Below, piece by piece: positions 50,605 through 61,978 of a stretch of 64,000 nucleotides of DNA (position 1 is its first letter; each line of letters starts with the position of its first letter). Where the stretch lies: contig OW203722.1 in the NCBI GenBank assembly GCA_934045075.1, positions 23,034,879 to 23,098,878 on the forward strand. Direction: 5' to 3'. A program made the translations under genes and the position numbers. Under the pieces are notes generated by a model. That model searched no databases, had not been told where the DNA came from, and saw nothing but the letters and a program-made list of their open reading frames with translations. The stretch comes from Yponomeuta sedellus. Lineage: Eukaryota; Arthropoda; Insecta; Lepidoptera; Yponomeutidae.

Positions 50605-51629
50605 TTAAGTATAAAAAAGAACGTTGAAATTGAAACACCTGAAATTATAAAATAAAATATTTGTAGAGCTCCCTCGCTACATCGAAATTAGGGATTTTTT
50701 TGTCAATGAACCCTGTAATGTGTCATATCGAGTTAGTAGTTTATGGTGGGTGAAGAGTTCTTTTGCAACTACTAAGGTTTGATACGAATATTTTCTAAAA
50801 ATTCGATTTGCCGAAACATAAAAAAATATTGTAATACCTTTTATAATGTAGGTAGTTAAAAGAAAAACTATCACAATTAAGTATGATTTACAGATTTAAG
50901 ATTAATAGCACACCAACTAGTGCGAGGAAAACTTTACAGAAATTTCATTAAAAATTAATTTGCTGCAGTTGCTTACATCAATAAAAAAACTCTACTATGG
51001 AACCATACACTGCCCGACACCCAATTAGCATTTTTATTCCAACCAATTCTGACAATTTCATTAAATTTCATTTTATTTATTGGGTATACAAAACAGATTA
51101 CAATTCACGCCGACTTTTGCTTATAATTTAAATGTTATTAAATAATTATTAAATTACAGTGGAATGGCAATTAAAAGTTTGATACAGATGATTAAAAGTT
51201 TTAATTGAGCATTTGCCCAAAAATTTAAAGTCTTATGATTCTGAAAAGGCTTCAAACTTACCGTATCTTTTCGCAAATACTGCCAAAAAACTTAAAAAAA
51301 AAAAGTTACATAACACCTTATTTGGTACAAAGCAAAATCCTAGCACTGCCACGTAACACCGTTTCAAAAAAAGTCATAACAGGCAGCGCTTTCATCCAAC
51401 GAGCTGTCACCGATACGAGTCCGGTCGCGTTTTAAATACGGAAACGCTGTAGCGCTTCAAGCGTGCCGTTTTTCCGCAGCTGTATCACTGTCACGCCCGT
51501 CCTGGCACAAAATAATATCAACCAGAAGAAAATATCACTGTATAGTCAGGTAAAGGAACAAAAGATGACTTATCCGTGTCCCATATGGATTTAGGTTATT
51601 TTCCTTCCAATCAATACAGAGTCGCTTTC
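50605..51629. other. Unannotated stretch
   Basis: AT-rich with a GC-richer end (51410-51510). No coding family or repeat recognised. Confidence 0.4.
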
Positions 51630-53325
51630 GAAATCGAAAGCGGGAATTACAGCGATGCTAGAGCTCGAGCGAGCGCAACGGTCTGTACTAAAAGTTATGC
51701 TCAAAAAAACCTATAGACACCCCACTGTGAGCTTCTATGAGAAGGCATCCGTGCTGACCGCCCGTCAGCTTTTCATACTCACGGCATCGCTGATTGCTCA
51801 CCGTAGAACGATATCCTTTTTTTTTTTTTTTTTTCACCCAGGAGAAACCCCAATTACGGGTACCACCGGCTCGGGGGAGCACAGTGGTTATGTCGGACTC
51901 CCCGCCCTGAAAAGGGCGGTATACCGACTAAAACTCCTGGGGTGTTCCTCCGCACCGCAAAGGACGGGGCCACGGGAACGCTTGCGCACACTTCCGCGAC
52001 CCCGTCTGCGGGCGCCCTTTCTGGCACTCCTTCGGCGGCGCTTCTGCCCCGTCGGTGCTCGACGACGGGGCTAGAAAACGCCGCATCTCTTCGTTGGAGC
52101 GCATAGGGGCCAAGTGCGTATGATCTTGGCCCCCGTACGCCCCAACGCGCCGCCCCCTCCATCCCATCGCAACCCGGTCGATGAGACGGGGAGGGCGGCG
52201 CACCTCCTCGTTGAGGCGCGTGGGGGCCCAAGGCCCGGTCCCCACACGCCCCACACGTGAGGCCCGTCACGTCGCCCACCAGCACTTCTCTGAAAGCAGA
52301 GAAGGCGGTGAGCGACCGCGCGGGCCCCCTCCGTGCCAGAAGGCACCCTCGGAACACGCAAGGGCGCCTTCCGGCCCGCCGTGATGGACGCGGAGAGTCC
52401 CCCGACCCTCCGCGTCCCGGCGGCCACTCTGGTCCGACTGGTACGAGGCGCGCGCGCTTCCGCGCAGCGGCGCCCCCCCCAGTCGGTCCTTCATTCGGTT
52501 GGTCGCCTGGGTCCCGCTCCACAAAGTGAAACAGGGCCCACGCGACCCCTCCCGCCAGATTTTTCGCCGCTGGCCAGCAAGATCCCATAAAGAGAAGTTA
52601 CTGACCAGCGCCCAGGGTGCACCGGCCCTTGCTACTTACCCTTCCTACTGGTTCAAAAATGAATCAGTAGGAACGGAAGCGGAAGGGCACACGGGAAGGT
52701 AATCTGGCATCGCACCCCGTAGAACGATATCCTCACCCAACCTTCAAAACCTTCTCCAACGACGCACTTTTAGAATACCGGTGCCACCAAAGCACACAGT
52801 GTTTGCACAGCGTTTCCCTGAGTTTATTTTTCCTTATGTCTATAATAAAATCACCAAGTCCTGTGACATACTGCACCTTAATGTTTTTCTAGCAAAACAA
52901 GCAATAAAAAAATGGCTGTTAACACTATCGTACAGAGAAACGGAAAATCTGATACTAATAACCAAATAGTTATTATTTACAAGTAAGTATATGATATCCC
53001 CCATTATAATATTTATGTAAGTCTATCTCCTGGACACCCCAACGACCGACCGACAGACAGCTTTTTACTTATTAATTTTTAGAATATATTAGTGTAAGGT
53101 AGTCTAAGCAAAACGTCTGTTCTACCTAAAAAAAAAAATCTTAATGTTAATTTTTGCTGGGCCCCCGCGATACAGGCCTGACCTAGTGCGGGGACCACAA
53201 TCGATCCCAAGATCCCTAATCAAACTTAGTTAAGAATAATATCTAATTTTAACTATAGTTTATGCTCTAGTTCTAAGGATCAATGTGTGCTTTTTTATGG
53301 AAATAAATTATTATTGTTAAATGTG
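51630..53325 (+). pseudogene. LINE-N C-terminal region, split by a retroposon
   Basis: The coding halves 51635-51817 and 52734-52967 belong to one C-terminal domain. The first carries ELERAQRSVLKVMLKKTYRH and TARQLFILTASLIAHRR; the second carries FAQRFPEFIFPYVYN and KKWLLTLSYRETENL then a stop. The AQRS.LKVM ... LYN ... WL..L.Y.ETE pattern is typical of Jockey/CR1-like LINE C-termini. The 3' region includes GGGCCCCCGCGATACAGGCC and a GAAATAAATTATT end. The reverse transcriptase is absent and the frame is broken by the insert. Confidence 0.75.
51818..52716 (-). mobile_element. GC-rich retroposon inserted in LINE-N
   Basis: The flanks duplicate the 17-mer CCGTAGAACGATATCCT (51801-51817 and 52717-52733). 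A T-run of about 17 follows the left duplication, so the element lies on the reverse strand with its A-tail at about 51818-51834. The 850-bp body is strongly GC-rich, unlike the surroundings. Open frames of 85-244 codons exist on both strands but are low-complexity (R/G/A/P-rich), and several overlap in different frames, so none is likely a gene. It may be a SINE-like or LINE 3' region of R1-like type (uncertain). Confidence 0.8.
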
Positions 53326-53429
53326 TTGTATTTTTAACAACATTGTTATAAATTTATCTTTAACTGTTATAAAATGTATTTTCCTTTCATTTAATTTAGC
53401 AAGTTTGTAAAAGATATTTTTTTTCTCAT

Positions 53430-53810
53430 TCTGTATTACGCAGTGCATTAAAAAGAATATGATCTGCTTTCAGTTCGATATTCGCTTTTAGGGCCCGCGG
53501 AAAAGAAACCCAAGCTGAGCTTCTGTTTAAGTTTTTCCCGTTCCGCCATTTACCGTGGGCCACACAGCGCCGGCCATTCCCTCGTGTGGGCCGTAATGGC
53601 CACAATATCTCTGATGACATCCAGCGCGGCCGGGCTCTTTCCAGGAAACACCCGCCTGTTTATTGTTAACGTTTATTAATCCTGCGCGGTGCTCGCCTGT
53701 CCTTGGCGTAGTGAAATTGCATGGGTTCGTACGTTGGCAACAACAGATTATTGTCTTCTTTAAGTCTAGGCTATTACGGATAGTGATTGGCGGTTGGGAA
53801 TGTTTTCGCA
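53430..53810. other. Unique GC-balanced stretch
   Basis: Not a recognised repeat. It has more CpG than its surroundings (GGGCCCGCGGAAAAGAAACC, CCAGCGCGGCCGGGCTC). A 94-codon reverse frame shows no motif. Could be a conserved non-coding element. Confidence 0.3.
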
Positions 53811-54024
53811 AAGCATTATCGAGAACTTAAAATTGAAAAACAATGAGTATTTGTAATAGGTAACGCCTGCACGAATGGGAACTGCTTACAACGGACCTAT
53901 AAGTGAGCTGTACAGTCAATTGCTAAATTAAAAATGTAAAATGTCAACCAGATAGACATACTTTTAAGAAAAGAACGAGTGTTTTAACTTGCAACTAAAT
54001 GAAACAGATTAGTTAGTTAGTTAG

Positions 54025-54275
54025 ATCTGAGATTTCCGCACTTAGCCTCATAGTTGGGCCATTGTACGTAGCAAGCGCTGAAGTACGCTAACACCTCAGA
54101 CACAAGGGTTTCCTAACGATGTTTTCCTTCACCGTCAGCGAGTAGTATTGCTACTATAATTTCACAAATGTACATAACTTAGAAAAACAAAGTCATTGGT
54201 ACATGCCCGGGTTCGAACCCACGACCTCCCGATTGAGAAGCCGGCGTTCTACACCGCTCCGCTACCACCGTTCTA
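54025..54275 (-). repeat. SINE-B, best full copy
   Basis: Reverse strand: GGTAGCGGAGCGGTGTAGAA, CGGCTTCTCAATCGGGAGGT, B-box GGTTCGAACCC, CATGTACCAATGACTTTGTT, CGGTGAAGGAAAACATCG, CCCAACTATGAGGCTAAGTG. This copy defines the SINE-B order from head to tail. Confidence 0.8.
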
Positions 54276-54809
54276 TGAAACAGATTTGAACATTGTATTT
54301 AATTTCAAATCTAAGCCAAAAAGTAAAAAAAAACCGTAAAGAAAAAAATAGTAGAGCTTATTTACTTGGACAGGAGGACCTGCGGCTACAGCAGTTGTAT
54401 TATCCTTAGTGCAATAATTTCGAGTAAACTCAGTATAAATGTGGACTGTAGTGAATAACTTAACGGAATTATTTGAACGAAGACCTAGTTTTCAATGTTT
54501 GAGTTCACGTTATCCAAAAATATTCTTGTAGAACATTCTCCCCATTCTATCTTCAATTGTAGAATACGAAACATAGATTTTACTACCTGATGCGTTATGC
54601 TCGCGACACCCCGCGTCATACTCTTGAAAGGGAGCTAACCGTATGTCTGGCCGCAGCATTAGTGTTTTCCTACTTTTCTTAGACGCCAAAAGGCACATCA
54701 GTCGTTCCCGAGTAGTCGCGGATGCTTTGAGTTGCAGTGGATGAGGATGGCCGCGGACAGAGGGAAATAACGTGCCCTTCAGCAGTAGACAGGCTGATTT
54801 CGATCTCAA
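54276..54809. other. Unannotated stretch with possible LINE tail
   Basis: 54730-54800 (GATGAGGATGGCCGCGGACA, CAGCAGTAGACAGGCTGAT) resembles a LINE protein end, but too weakly to call. Confidence 0.35.
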
Positions 54810-54925
54810 CCCTTGTTGAACCCCACACTGGGGTACAAGTCGCTTCGTGCATCGCAAGGTTAGGCTTCTGGACTTGGCCCCTATGGTGGAGTATGCACCA
54901 CGGCGGCCGAGTCCAGATTGGCTGG
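54810..54925 (+). repeat. Rep-D 5' fragment, diverged
   Basis: CAACCCTTGTTGAACCCCAC, CATCGCAAGGTTAGGC, then GGTGGAGTATGCACCACGGC; a GATT run follows. Confidence 0.55.
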
Positions 54926-55213
54926 CTGATTGATTGATTGAAATTCTCAGTCAACAGCAAACAGTTAAAAAGTTGTCATTTGTTATTGCCGGGTAAAATT
55001 GGCAGAATGCCAGCGCCAGATTTCTTTGAAACTTTCAGCACAGTCTAAGATAGAATTCATTTTAATTTTCCAGACTAAAGTTTTTTTTTTCTTGCCTCAC
55101 AAGTAGATACTTACCGTACCGTGTTATAAGTGGAGTTATTATGGTTCAATTATTTATGTAAACTTCTATCTCATCTATGGGTATACCCCGTCTTGTTACT
55201 TTGTCACTCAATA

Positions 55214-55260
55214 TACACGAGACACATACACGCTTTACATACGTGTATGTGTCTCGTGTA
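55214..55260. repeat. Hairpin with 19-bp perfect arms
   Basis: TACACGAGACACATACACG and its exact complement around a 9-bp loop. Confidence 0.9.
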
Positions 55261-56087
55261 ATTTATTCATAATGCTGTTACTTTTTGACTTAATATGTGT
55301 TACTTTGCATACGTATGTGTGTAACTAGTGTGATTCATTAAGAGACAATTCTCTTTCATGTCTCCAATGTCAAGGTTATAGGCCACAGACAGAAAGCAGT
55401 TTTGTTAGAGATCTGTTTTAGATCCTCAAGAAAAAAACTTTTTAGCGAGGCAAGAATCCCGATAATCGTGAAACTAAAAAGGACACTCCAAAACAAGTCT
55501 GGCAAATTGATAAAGATCTAAAGAGGAAAAACGCGCCAAGTTAGAAAAACAAACTCTATTATTGTCTACAATTTCACGATTCAAAGCGGAGCTAACGAGA
55601 TATCCGTAACAATTAAAGTCAAACTCTTCAAAAAGTTTTAATGACTGTTCCAATTTGTACGTACCAGAGAAAAAGAAAAAAAAATCCGATTGAAAACAAG
55701 CCTTGAAAGTTGAAAGCTTTCTCCACCTGTCCTCGGCAGTGTTTTTCGGCGAAATTAGCTGCTTTTTGTTCGGCAAACAGTGTTGGCTCCTTAAAACTTT
55801 TTTTACACTTTATAATTATGCCAAGTTTCAGGGTTGATGCCTTTGAGGTGTTTGAAAAGAATTCGTCAGCCTTAAAACTTTCTAACATTTTGTTACCGAA
55901 AGTCAGTCAACCTTTCTTATACTTTATAATTTTAAAGGAGCAGAAAAAAATAGTAGAGACTTCTTTAAAAATGTCTTCTAAAAATTTGTTGGAATAAAAA
56001 AAGCATAAAGTTATTCGCGATTTGCTACAGATTACGAAACAAGCAAAAGATACTAATTTACTGCGTGGCTTACTCATTAAGTCAGTT
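55261..56087. other. Unannotated stretch
   Basis: Overlapping open frames of 86-100 codons lie on both strands near 55474-55997. None shows a recognisable motif. Confidence 0.4.
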
Positions 56088-56520
56088 CTTCTTCAGGCTA
56101 TATTAGTCCACTGCTGGACATAGCCCTCCCCTAATGACCGCCATAGCGCCCTGTCTTCAGCTTGCCGCATCCAGCATCTGCCTGCAGTTTTTCGCAGATC
56201 GTCATTCCACCTAGTCGGAGGGCGTCCTACACTTCGTTTGCCGAGTCACGGTCTCCACTCAAGAACGCGTTTACCCCAACGGTCAAGTCAGTTAATCGTT
56301 TTTAAGTCAGTTAATCATAATAATCAGCCAGTGTCAGTTCACTGCTGGACAGAGGCCTCTCACAGGGAGTCCTACGCTACCTTTGCAGATTTGCATTTTC
56401 CAGTTTACCATCAATCTGCCCCAACGATTATCGTTCCTGCGGCAGGTATGACCCGTCCATTGCCACTTCAGTTTGCTAATCCTTTGCGCTATGTTGATCA
56501 CTTTAGTTTTTAATAACCAC
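56088..56520 (-). pseudogene. Two LINE-E C-terminal fragments in tandem
   Basis: 56088-56290 is the reverse of the LINE-E end (AGGCTATATTAGTCCACTGC, GCCGCATCCAGCATCTGCC). 56325-56520 is a second reverse piece encoding KVINIAQRISKLKWQWTGHT followed by RRNDNRWGR. They are in the same orientation but non-contiguous: two separate or rearranged truncated copies. Confidence 0.7.
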
Positions 56521-56571
56521 AACACAATACGTATGCTATCACCGAGTGAAAGGCAAATAAGAGAAATTCGA

Positions 56572-56618
56572 TGCAAGAAGAGATCCTTGCTCCAACAATG
56601 TGAACACACAAGGGTTGA
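56572..56618 (-). repeat. Rep-D 5' scrap
   Basis: GATGCAAGAAGAGATCC to CACACAAGGGTTGATATC, reversed Rep-D start. Confidence 0.55.
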
Positions 56619-56689
56619 TATCGAATAAAGATGATTCTGTAGTACCTTTTATATTCAAAGCTATACATATTTATTAATTCATACTTCTT

Positions 56690-56932
56690 CTTCAGGCTAT
56701 ATTAGTCCACTGCTGGACATAGCCCTCCCCTAATAAGTGCCATAGCACAAGGTTGTGCCATCATTGGGCGTTAATGCCTGGACATGCGGGTTGGGGATCG
56801 CAGTTTGGTGGAGTTGTCTGCAGGGGGCGCTGCTGCGCACCCCCCTGGTTTGTGTCCCTTAGTCGCTTTTTACGTTACTCGCGGGAAGAATTTGGGTTGG
56901 TGCTATTCTCTAGGCCGACACCACACAGAATT
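56690..56932 (-). repeat. LINE-E-associated 3' unit
   Basis: Reverse of the 29272-29521 unit, from CTTCTTCAGGCTATATTAGT to GCCGACACCACACAG. Confidence 0.75.
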
Positions 56933-58527
56933 CACACATATTCATTAAAATCACGAATGTAATAAGTCTACTAAAAAAATTCTTTACTAGTCTCAGTTTT
57001 AGTGTCATTACAAATGTTGGGTTCTACTCAGTGCAAAATGAGGCTCCACGTCTAAAAACTCCAGTTTCCCGACCTTTTCTGCAAGTATTTGGCTTAACAT
57101 ACAAATGGAGCCTTGAGTTAGCCCAGTACATACTATCTAAGCTTGAGAAAAGAAAGCTTTGAGAGCGGAGTGAAAATCGAGCTTAACAAAACTGTCTGCC
57201 AACTTTTACGCTCCTCAGTTTTTTCCCGTTCATTTATTGGGGTTTTTTATAAACATCCCGTTGCGATTCGCACACGAAAACTTTTCCTTCCGGGGTTTCA
57301 GATTACCTCATTTATTTTCATGTTACTTTGCAGGTTTCTTTTAACACGTTTTTGAGTTTACAACAATCGTAAACCTTATCGACGGCCGCTGGGAGGCGGG
57401 TGACTTTGCAGAGTCAATCACGTGAAAATGCTACGTACCAAAACCGTATAAGTATGAATTTTAGTCGCAAAGCGCCATATTCCCGTAAATGACGTAATCG
57501 TGGAGACTATTTTAGATAACACGCTATCAATTTTATAAAAAAAGTATATTAAGTTGCGACAAAATATGTCGTTTTGGCATCAAATATCAATTTTGAGGTT
57601 AGAATCTTGTTTACCTGCCAAGTGAGGATAAGTAGACTGCAGGTACACATTTTAGTGGTATCATTTTTTTCTTTACCCGTCTAATGGAGTACAAGAACGA
57701 TCTAAAATCCTACGGCTCTTACAAATAACACCGTAAAAGCCTGGTATAGTTACACAGTGTTTTGTTTACGTCATTTGAAAGTAATTTTCAGTTGGAAGAA
57801 AAGAGACAAAACACTTCATAGTTATACAATACTTACACCAAGTTTATTACGCCTTACGGCTGTAGGTGTTTACTTGTAAGGCGTGATGTCACCAAAACTC
57901 GTTCTGGAAAAGTCTTGTCTGGTGGGTGGTATATATCTAGAACCTACGCAAACGTTATGAAATGGAATTAAATAAAACATTCAATTCCATCGCGTTGGAA
58001 TTGAATGTTATTTATCATCATCGCACTTGTTGCTTACCAGTTACCACACCTAATTTTTGTAGTGAGATCTAGTGATAAATTGCAGCTGTAGTAATTATAA
58101 TGGTCTATAAAACCTTATTTTTCGATATTTTCTACTTTTCCTAACCAAAAATTTTTGAATTTTAACAAGGAATCAGCTAGAACTTGGTGCGCATTATAAA
58201 AATGGTAAATCTCTCTTGCACTGCTGCTACAACAGCTGTGAATCACGATGAATATTTGTTTCCGTTAGTGGAACCTCTTTCCAAGTAAAGTGGCCTCCAC
58301 TCACAGACTAGTCCTTAAGTGCGCAGGTTTATAAGCAAGTACCAAAGCTCTGGATCCATTTGCCGGGAAGTTTGTTAGGCATCAGTCGCGTGCGCGAAAG
58401 TGAAAAGTTTACGTGAGTCAAAAAGGTAATACGATATTGACGTAGAGCTACGAAGGTAAAAAATGTGTTAGTAGTGGAGCAGGTTTTTCATCAGATATTT
58501 TCAAGGATTGGCGACTATATGTAATAC
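56933..58527. other. Unannotated stretch
   Basis: No repeat family recognised. A hairpin with 14-bp arms (AACATTCAATTCCA) lies at 57976-58009. The open frame 57143-57355 shows no motif. Confidence 0.4.
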
Positions 58528-58720
58528 TAGCTGTGCCTCGCGGTGCTACCCGCGGTTTATCGATTTTCCAATGGGAATAAGATATTTTTTCGCAGCAAAA
58601 CGTAGTCTTTATGTTAATCCAGGGTGTCAGCTAACTCTATATCAAAATTTATTAAACTGCTCCAGCCGCTTAGACGTGAAGAAGTAACAAAAATACACGC
58701 TCACAAACTTTTGCCTTCAT
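58528..58720 (+). repeat. Rep-L copy
   Basis: CTAGCTGTGCCTCGCGGTGC, TACCCGCGGTTTATCGATTT, GCAGCAAAACGTAGTC, CTGCTCCAGCCGCTTAGACG. Reversed copy at 61800-61978. I recall similar repeats as abundant in Lepidoptera. Confidence 0.7.
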
Positions 58721-59044
58721 TAGTGTGAGGTGATTAGACTTCATGTTTAAGAATCAGGTAAAGATTTGGTTGTTAATGGAGCAGGTACACCCAGGTTTTT
58801 CATTACAGAATAATCGTCTTTACGAAATATTTTACTCCGAGTTCATTTGCAAATATTATAATACTAATAATAATAAATATTCATGGACATATTACATATT
58901 GCGCTGCAGTTGAATAGTTTGATGTACAATTGTATACTTTTAAATTTCATCTATTAGATTTCATGCTTGCATAAAAACTAATTGATGAAATTTACCGTAA
59001 TACACCGTAATACCGTAAGAAACCGTAATACACCCTAATACCGT

Positions 59045-59235
59045 AATACGTAATAGAGAGAATATTGTAAAAGAGTTTGAAATTTCACTGTAGCCGGTGG
59101 GTCGCCCATTAGCTCAGTTGGAAAGAGCGCTGGCTGGAGGTCGCGGGTTCGAATCCCGGCATGGGTGGAATTTTTTGCCTCTAAATAGGTTTTTAAAATA
59201 GTCCTTAGCACGGGTTAGTGCATTAAAAATAATTT
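59045..59235 (+). repeat. SINE-A copy
   Basis: GTAATAGAGAGAATATTG, TTAGCTCAGTTGGAAAGAGC, then a deletion of the anticodon region (CTGGCTGGAGGTCGCGGG), B-box, T-run and extended tail. Confidence 0.8.
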
Positions 59236-59679
59236 AATAAAGTTGTTTACCTCCTCCAAATTCACCTTCACACTCCACGACAGCCTGGCCACGAGCGCCA
59301 TAGTATCATTCTTAACGCTTCTGAATTTTTAAGGAACCCGGGCACAGTGATGCTCTCACCAAGTTCGCGGCTCGATTAACATAACACGCGTAATGCGGGA
59401 CCCGACTTTGGTTTTTCTTTGGCAGTTCACTCCGGCGCAGTTTGTTAGAAAAAAATACTTTTTTTGGCCCCAGCCTGAGAGCTGGCTGGTTTTATGTTTG
59501 CTGTTCCGACTAGGATTCTTTCTGTTGAGTAATAGGGCTGCTTATTTTGGGATTTGTCAAATGATGGGCAGCGTTTCATGTGAAATGAAAATGTGAACTT
59601 TTCAGAAATAGGTTTCAAGACTCGATTCAATTGGCATTGGTTTTCTTACCCGACTGCTCCGAAACTCAAAGAGAGGGTA

Positions 59680-59680
<1 letters not shown>
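59236..59680. other. Unannotated stretch
   Basis: No repeat or gene recognised. Confidence 0.4.
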
Positions 59681-59710
<30 letters not shown>

Positions 59711-59930
59711 TGTATGTATGTATGTATGTATGTATGTATGTATGTATGTATGTATGTATGTATGTATGTATGTATGTATGTATGTATGTATGTATGTATG
59801 TATGTATGTATGTATGTATGTATGTATGTATGTATGTATGTATGTATGTATGTATGTATGTATGTATGTATGTATGTATGTATGTATGTATGTATGTATG
59901 TATGTATGTATGTACGTATGTATGTATGTC
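59681..59930 (+). repeat. ATGT microsatellite, about 60 units
   Basis: A run of TATG with a single C substitution (TGTACGTATG) near 59913. The open frames across it are repeat artefacts. Confidence 0.95.
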
Positions 59931-60189
59931 CGATTCCATTATTGCTCATAACTCCACAACCAATCGTCAGATCGTGACAAAAAAGAACTCAATCCATTCG
60001 TTGTATTTGCGCGAGTGTCATGGGGTACAAAAAATCTAAGAATAAAATAACTAAAAAAAAACAAAAAGAATATAACCAATTACCCAATTGCTGAGTTTGA
60101 ACTACTAAGGAGGTTGGAACCAAATTCAAAATTGCGAGGTACCTTGGTTGGTCTCTGGCTGCCTGACCTGCTTAGTTGTTAATGCTCTG

Positions 60190-60373
60190 CAGTCTTCAGG
60201 GTGGAGACCGCGACTCGGCGAACGTAGTGTAGGACGCCCTCCGACCAGATGGGATGACGATCTGCGAAGGGCTCCCGGCGGATGCTGGTTGCGGCACGCT
60301 GAAGACATGGCGCTACGGCGCTCGGGCTATGTCCAGCAGCGGACTAAATAATATAGCCTGAAGAAGAAGAAGA
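60190..60373 (+). pseudogene. LINE-E C-terminal fragment
   Basis: Encodes WRPRLGERSVGRPPTRWDDD and YVQQ before TATAGCCTGAAGAAGAAGA. Truncated at GGGTGGAGACCGCGACTC. Confidence 0.75.
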
Positions 60374-60565
60374 AGTCTTCAGGGTGGTGGAAAACTTTTT
60401 TATTCCGTTTTTTGTCCAAGTTTTTTGATGGTAAAAACAAGTGTTTTAACTAGCGTCAAAAATTTACCTTATACTAAATTCCAAGGGAACACGGGGTTTG
60501 TAATTATGTCAACTAATTAGAGCGAGTTCAGTACTCAGAAGTTCTGGGTAACCTGGGTTACCCAA

Positions 60566-60718
60566 GGCAGTAGGTTCCTTGGGTAACCCAGGTTACCCAA
60601 GGAACCTACTGCCGGCAGATGCTGGATGCGGCAAGCTGAAGACAGGGCGCTATGGCGCTCATTAGGGGAGGGCTATGTCCAGCAGTGGACTAATATAGCC
60701 TGAAGAAGAAGAAGAAAG
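60566..60718 (+). repeat. LINE-E tail with perfect palindrome at its 5' edge
   Basis: The palindrome 60566-60613 has 23-bp arms around CA (left arm starts GGCAGTAGGTTCCTTGGG). The LINE-E end follows at once (GGCAGATGCTGGATGCGGC to TATAGCCTGAAGAAGAAGA). A smaller palindrome GGGTAACC-TG-GGTTACCC lies just upstream. Confidence 0.9.
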
Positions 60719-61404
60719 AATCTACTGAAGTTGATATGAATTTTTTAGTTTGAAAATTTGCAAATTAAAATGTGTAATTGTGCAATAAAATGCATTAACA
60801 ATGGCATATCTCACGCAGAATGATTTTTGCAATGGCTCTTGAAATCAGTTTCCATTCGTATGAATTTATCGTAAAACATTGTCCTGAAAAATCACTCAAT
60901 CACCGTTCACGTCATGCACGGTGCACAGAGTAACCCAATCAAATCATAAAGCGATTGGTTCATTTACTCAGCCACACATTTTGCGCTCATTTCATTGGTT
61001 AAGTAACGGCTGATTACAAGATTGCCTTTCATAAATGTAATGTGTAAGTTTGTTTAGGAGATCCGATCGGCATCGTACTCGGAAACGCAACGCAAAACGA
61101 AGCCACTTTCAAACCCCACTCGGTTTCCCTTTACTTATTAAAACTACCCTTCAATATCTTTAATATGTTTTTGCTTCAAAATCATGATAAAATCGTTGGT
61201 GCCGTTGCTGAGCATGAATTTGTAGGAAACATTACTTCTGGGTTTTTTTTATTCGTAGATCTAAGTCAATACAAAAATATCGCTTCTTTGCGCCTGCCTT
61301 GAAGCTTTGTAATGCGGCAGGATCTCACGAGTAATGCCCAGTGCAATCGCGGTAGCGCGTTTTTAGGAGCAAGATGACTGAGGAGGATTTGACATCAGTA
61401 TAAA
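60719..61404. other. Unique stretch with CCAAT-type motifs
   Basis: Not a recognised repeat. ACCCAATC, GATTGGTT and CATTGGTT occur within 70 bp (60931-61001), followed by a CpG-containing segment (CCGATCGGCATCGTACTCGG). Possibly a promoter or enhancer. Confidence 0.25.
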
Positions 61405-61792
61405 TCAACCCTTTTATGTCCAAACTGCTGGGGCACGGGTCTCTTCCTGCATCGCAGGAAGGTTAGGCCGCACTCTACCACGGGGCCCAAGTCTTACTGT
61501 CAGAAGTTATCAAGCCGCCTATAAGGTTCTGACATGGTTTAACGACTGCCACTGCCTTACGAAGCACGGAAGCGCTCGGAAAAAATGCTACTAGCGGTAA
61601 TAACGGGACGGTCACCCATTCGGCACCTAAACGCGCCTGTTGTTGCTTAACCTAAATTGATTGATAAGGCCGTCAATTGTACTTTGTGTTTTTACATGTT
61701 TTATTATATGTGCTCTGGTGTACAAAAAAGAATATTGTAATCTTATTGATTCTAATCACCCGGTTAGACTAGGACACGAGCGCTTCGGAGTT
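61405..61792 (+). repeat. Rep-D copy split by SINE-H
   Basis: Full-span Rep-D with an internal deletion near 61490. It is interrupted at 61663-61744 by a forward SINE-H; the 7-mer ATTGATT is duplicated at 61656-61662 and 61745-61751. Confidence 0.75.
61663..61744 (+). mobile_element. SINE-H insertion in Rep-D
   Basis: AAGGCCGTCAATTGTACTTT, TATGTGCTCTGGTGTACA, ending AAGAATATTGTAATCTT. It has no tRNA-like head, so it may be the 3' end of a LINE. Confidence 0.75.
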
Positions 61793-61799
61793 GACGTCA

Positions 61800-61978
61800 C
61801 ATGATACTTCACGCTATAATAATATATTAAAGGCCCAAGTTTGTAAGTGTGTATGATTGTTACTTCTTCACGTGGAGACGGCTGGAGCGATTTTAATAAA
61901 ATTTGGTACGGAGTTAGCTGACATCCTGTTTCTACACATAGGTTACGTTTTACTGCGGGAAAGTATCTTAGTGCATAT
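61800..61978 (-). repeat. Rep-L copy
   Basis: Reverse of 58528-58720 with CACGTGGAGACGGCTGGAGC and TACGTTTTACTGCGGG. Confidence 0.7.

Noticed and set aside
51854..52588. A 244-codon reverse frame in the GC-rich insert
   Set aside because: Low-complexity Arg/Gly/Ala/Pro composition, several competing frames in the same DNA and no domain motif; GC-rich DNA lacks stops by chance.
55474..55997. Overlapping 86-100 codon frames on both strands
   Set aside because: Opposite-strand frames over the same DNA, none with a domain signature or repeat-family match.
59593..60039. Frames of 95-148 codons with YVCM or YIHT repeats
   Set aside because: Translations of the ATGT microsatellite on both strands.
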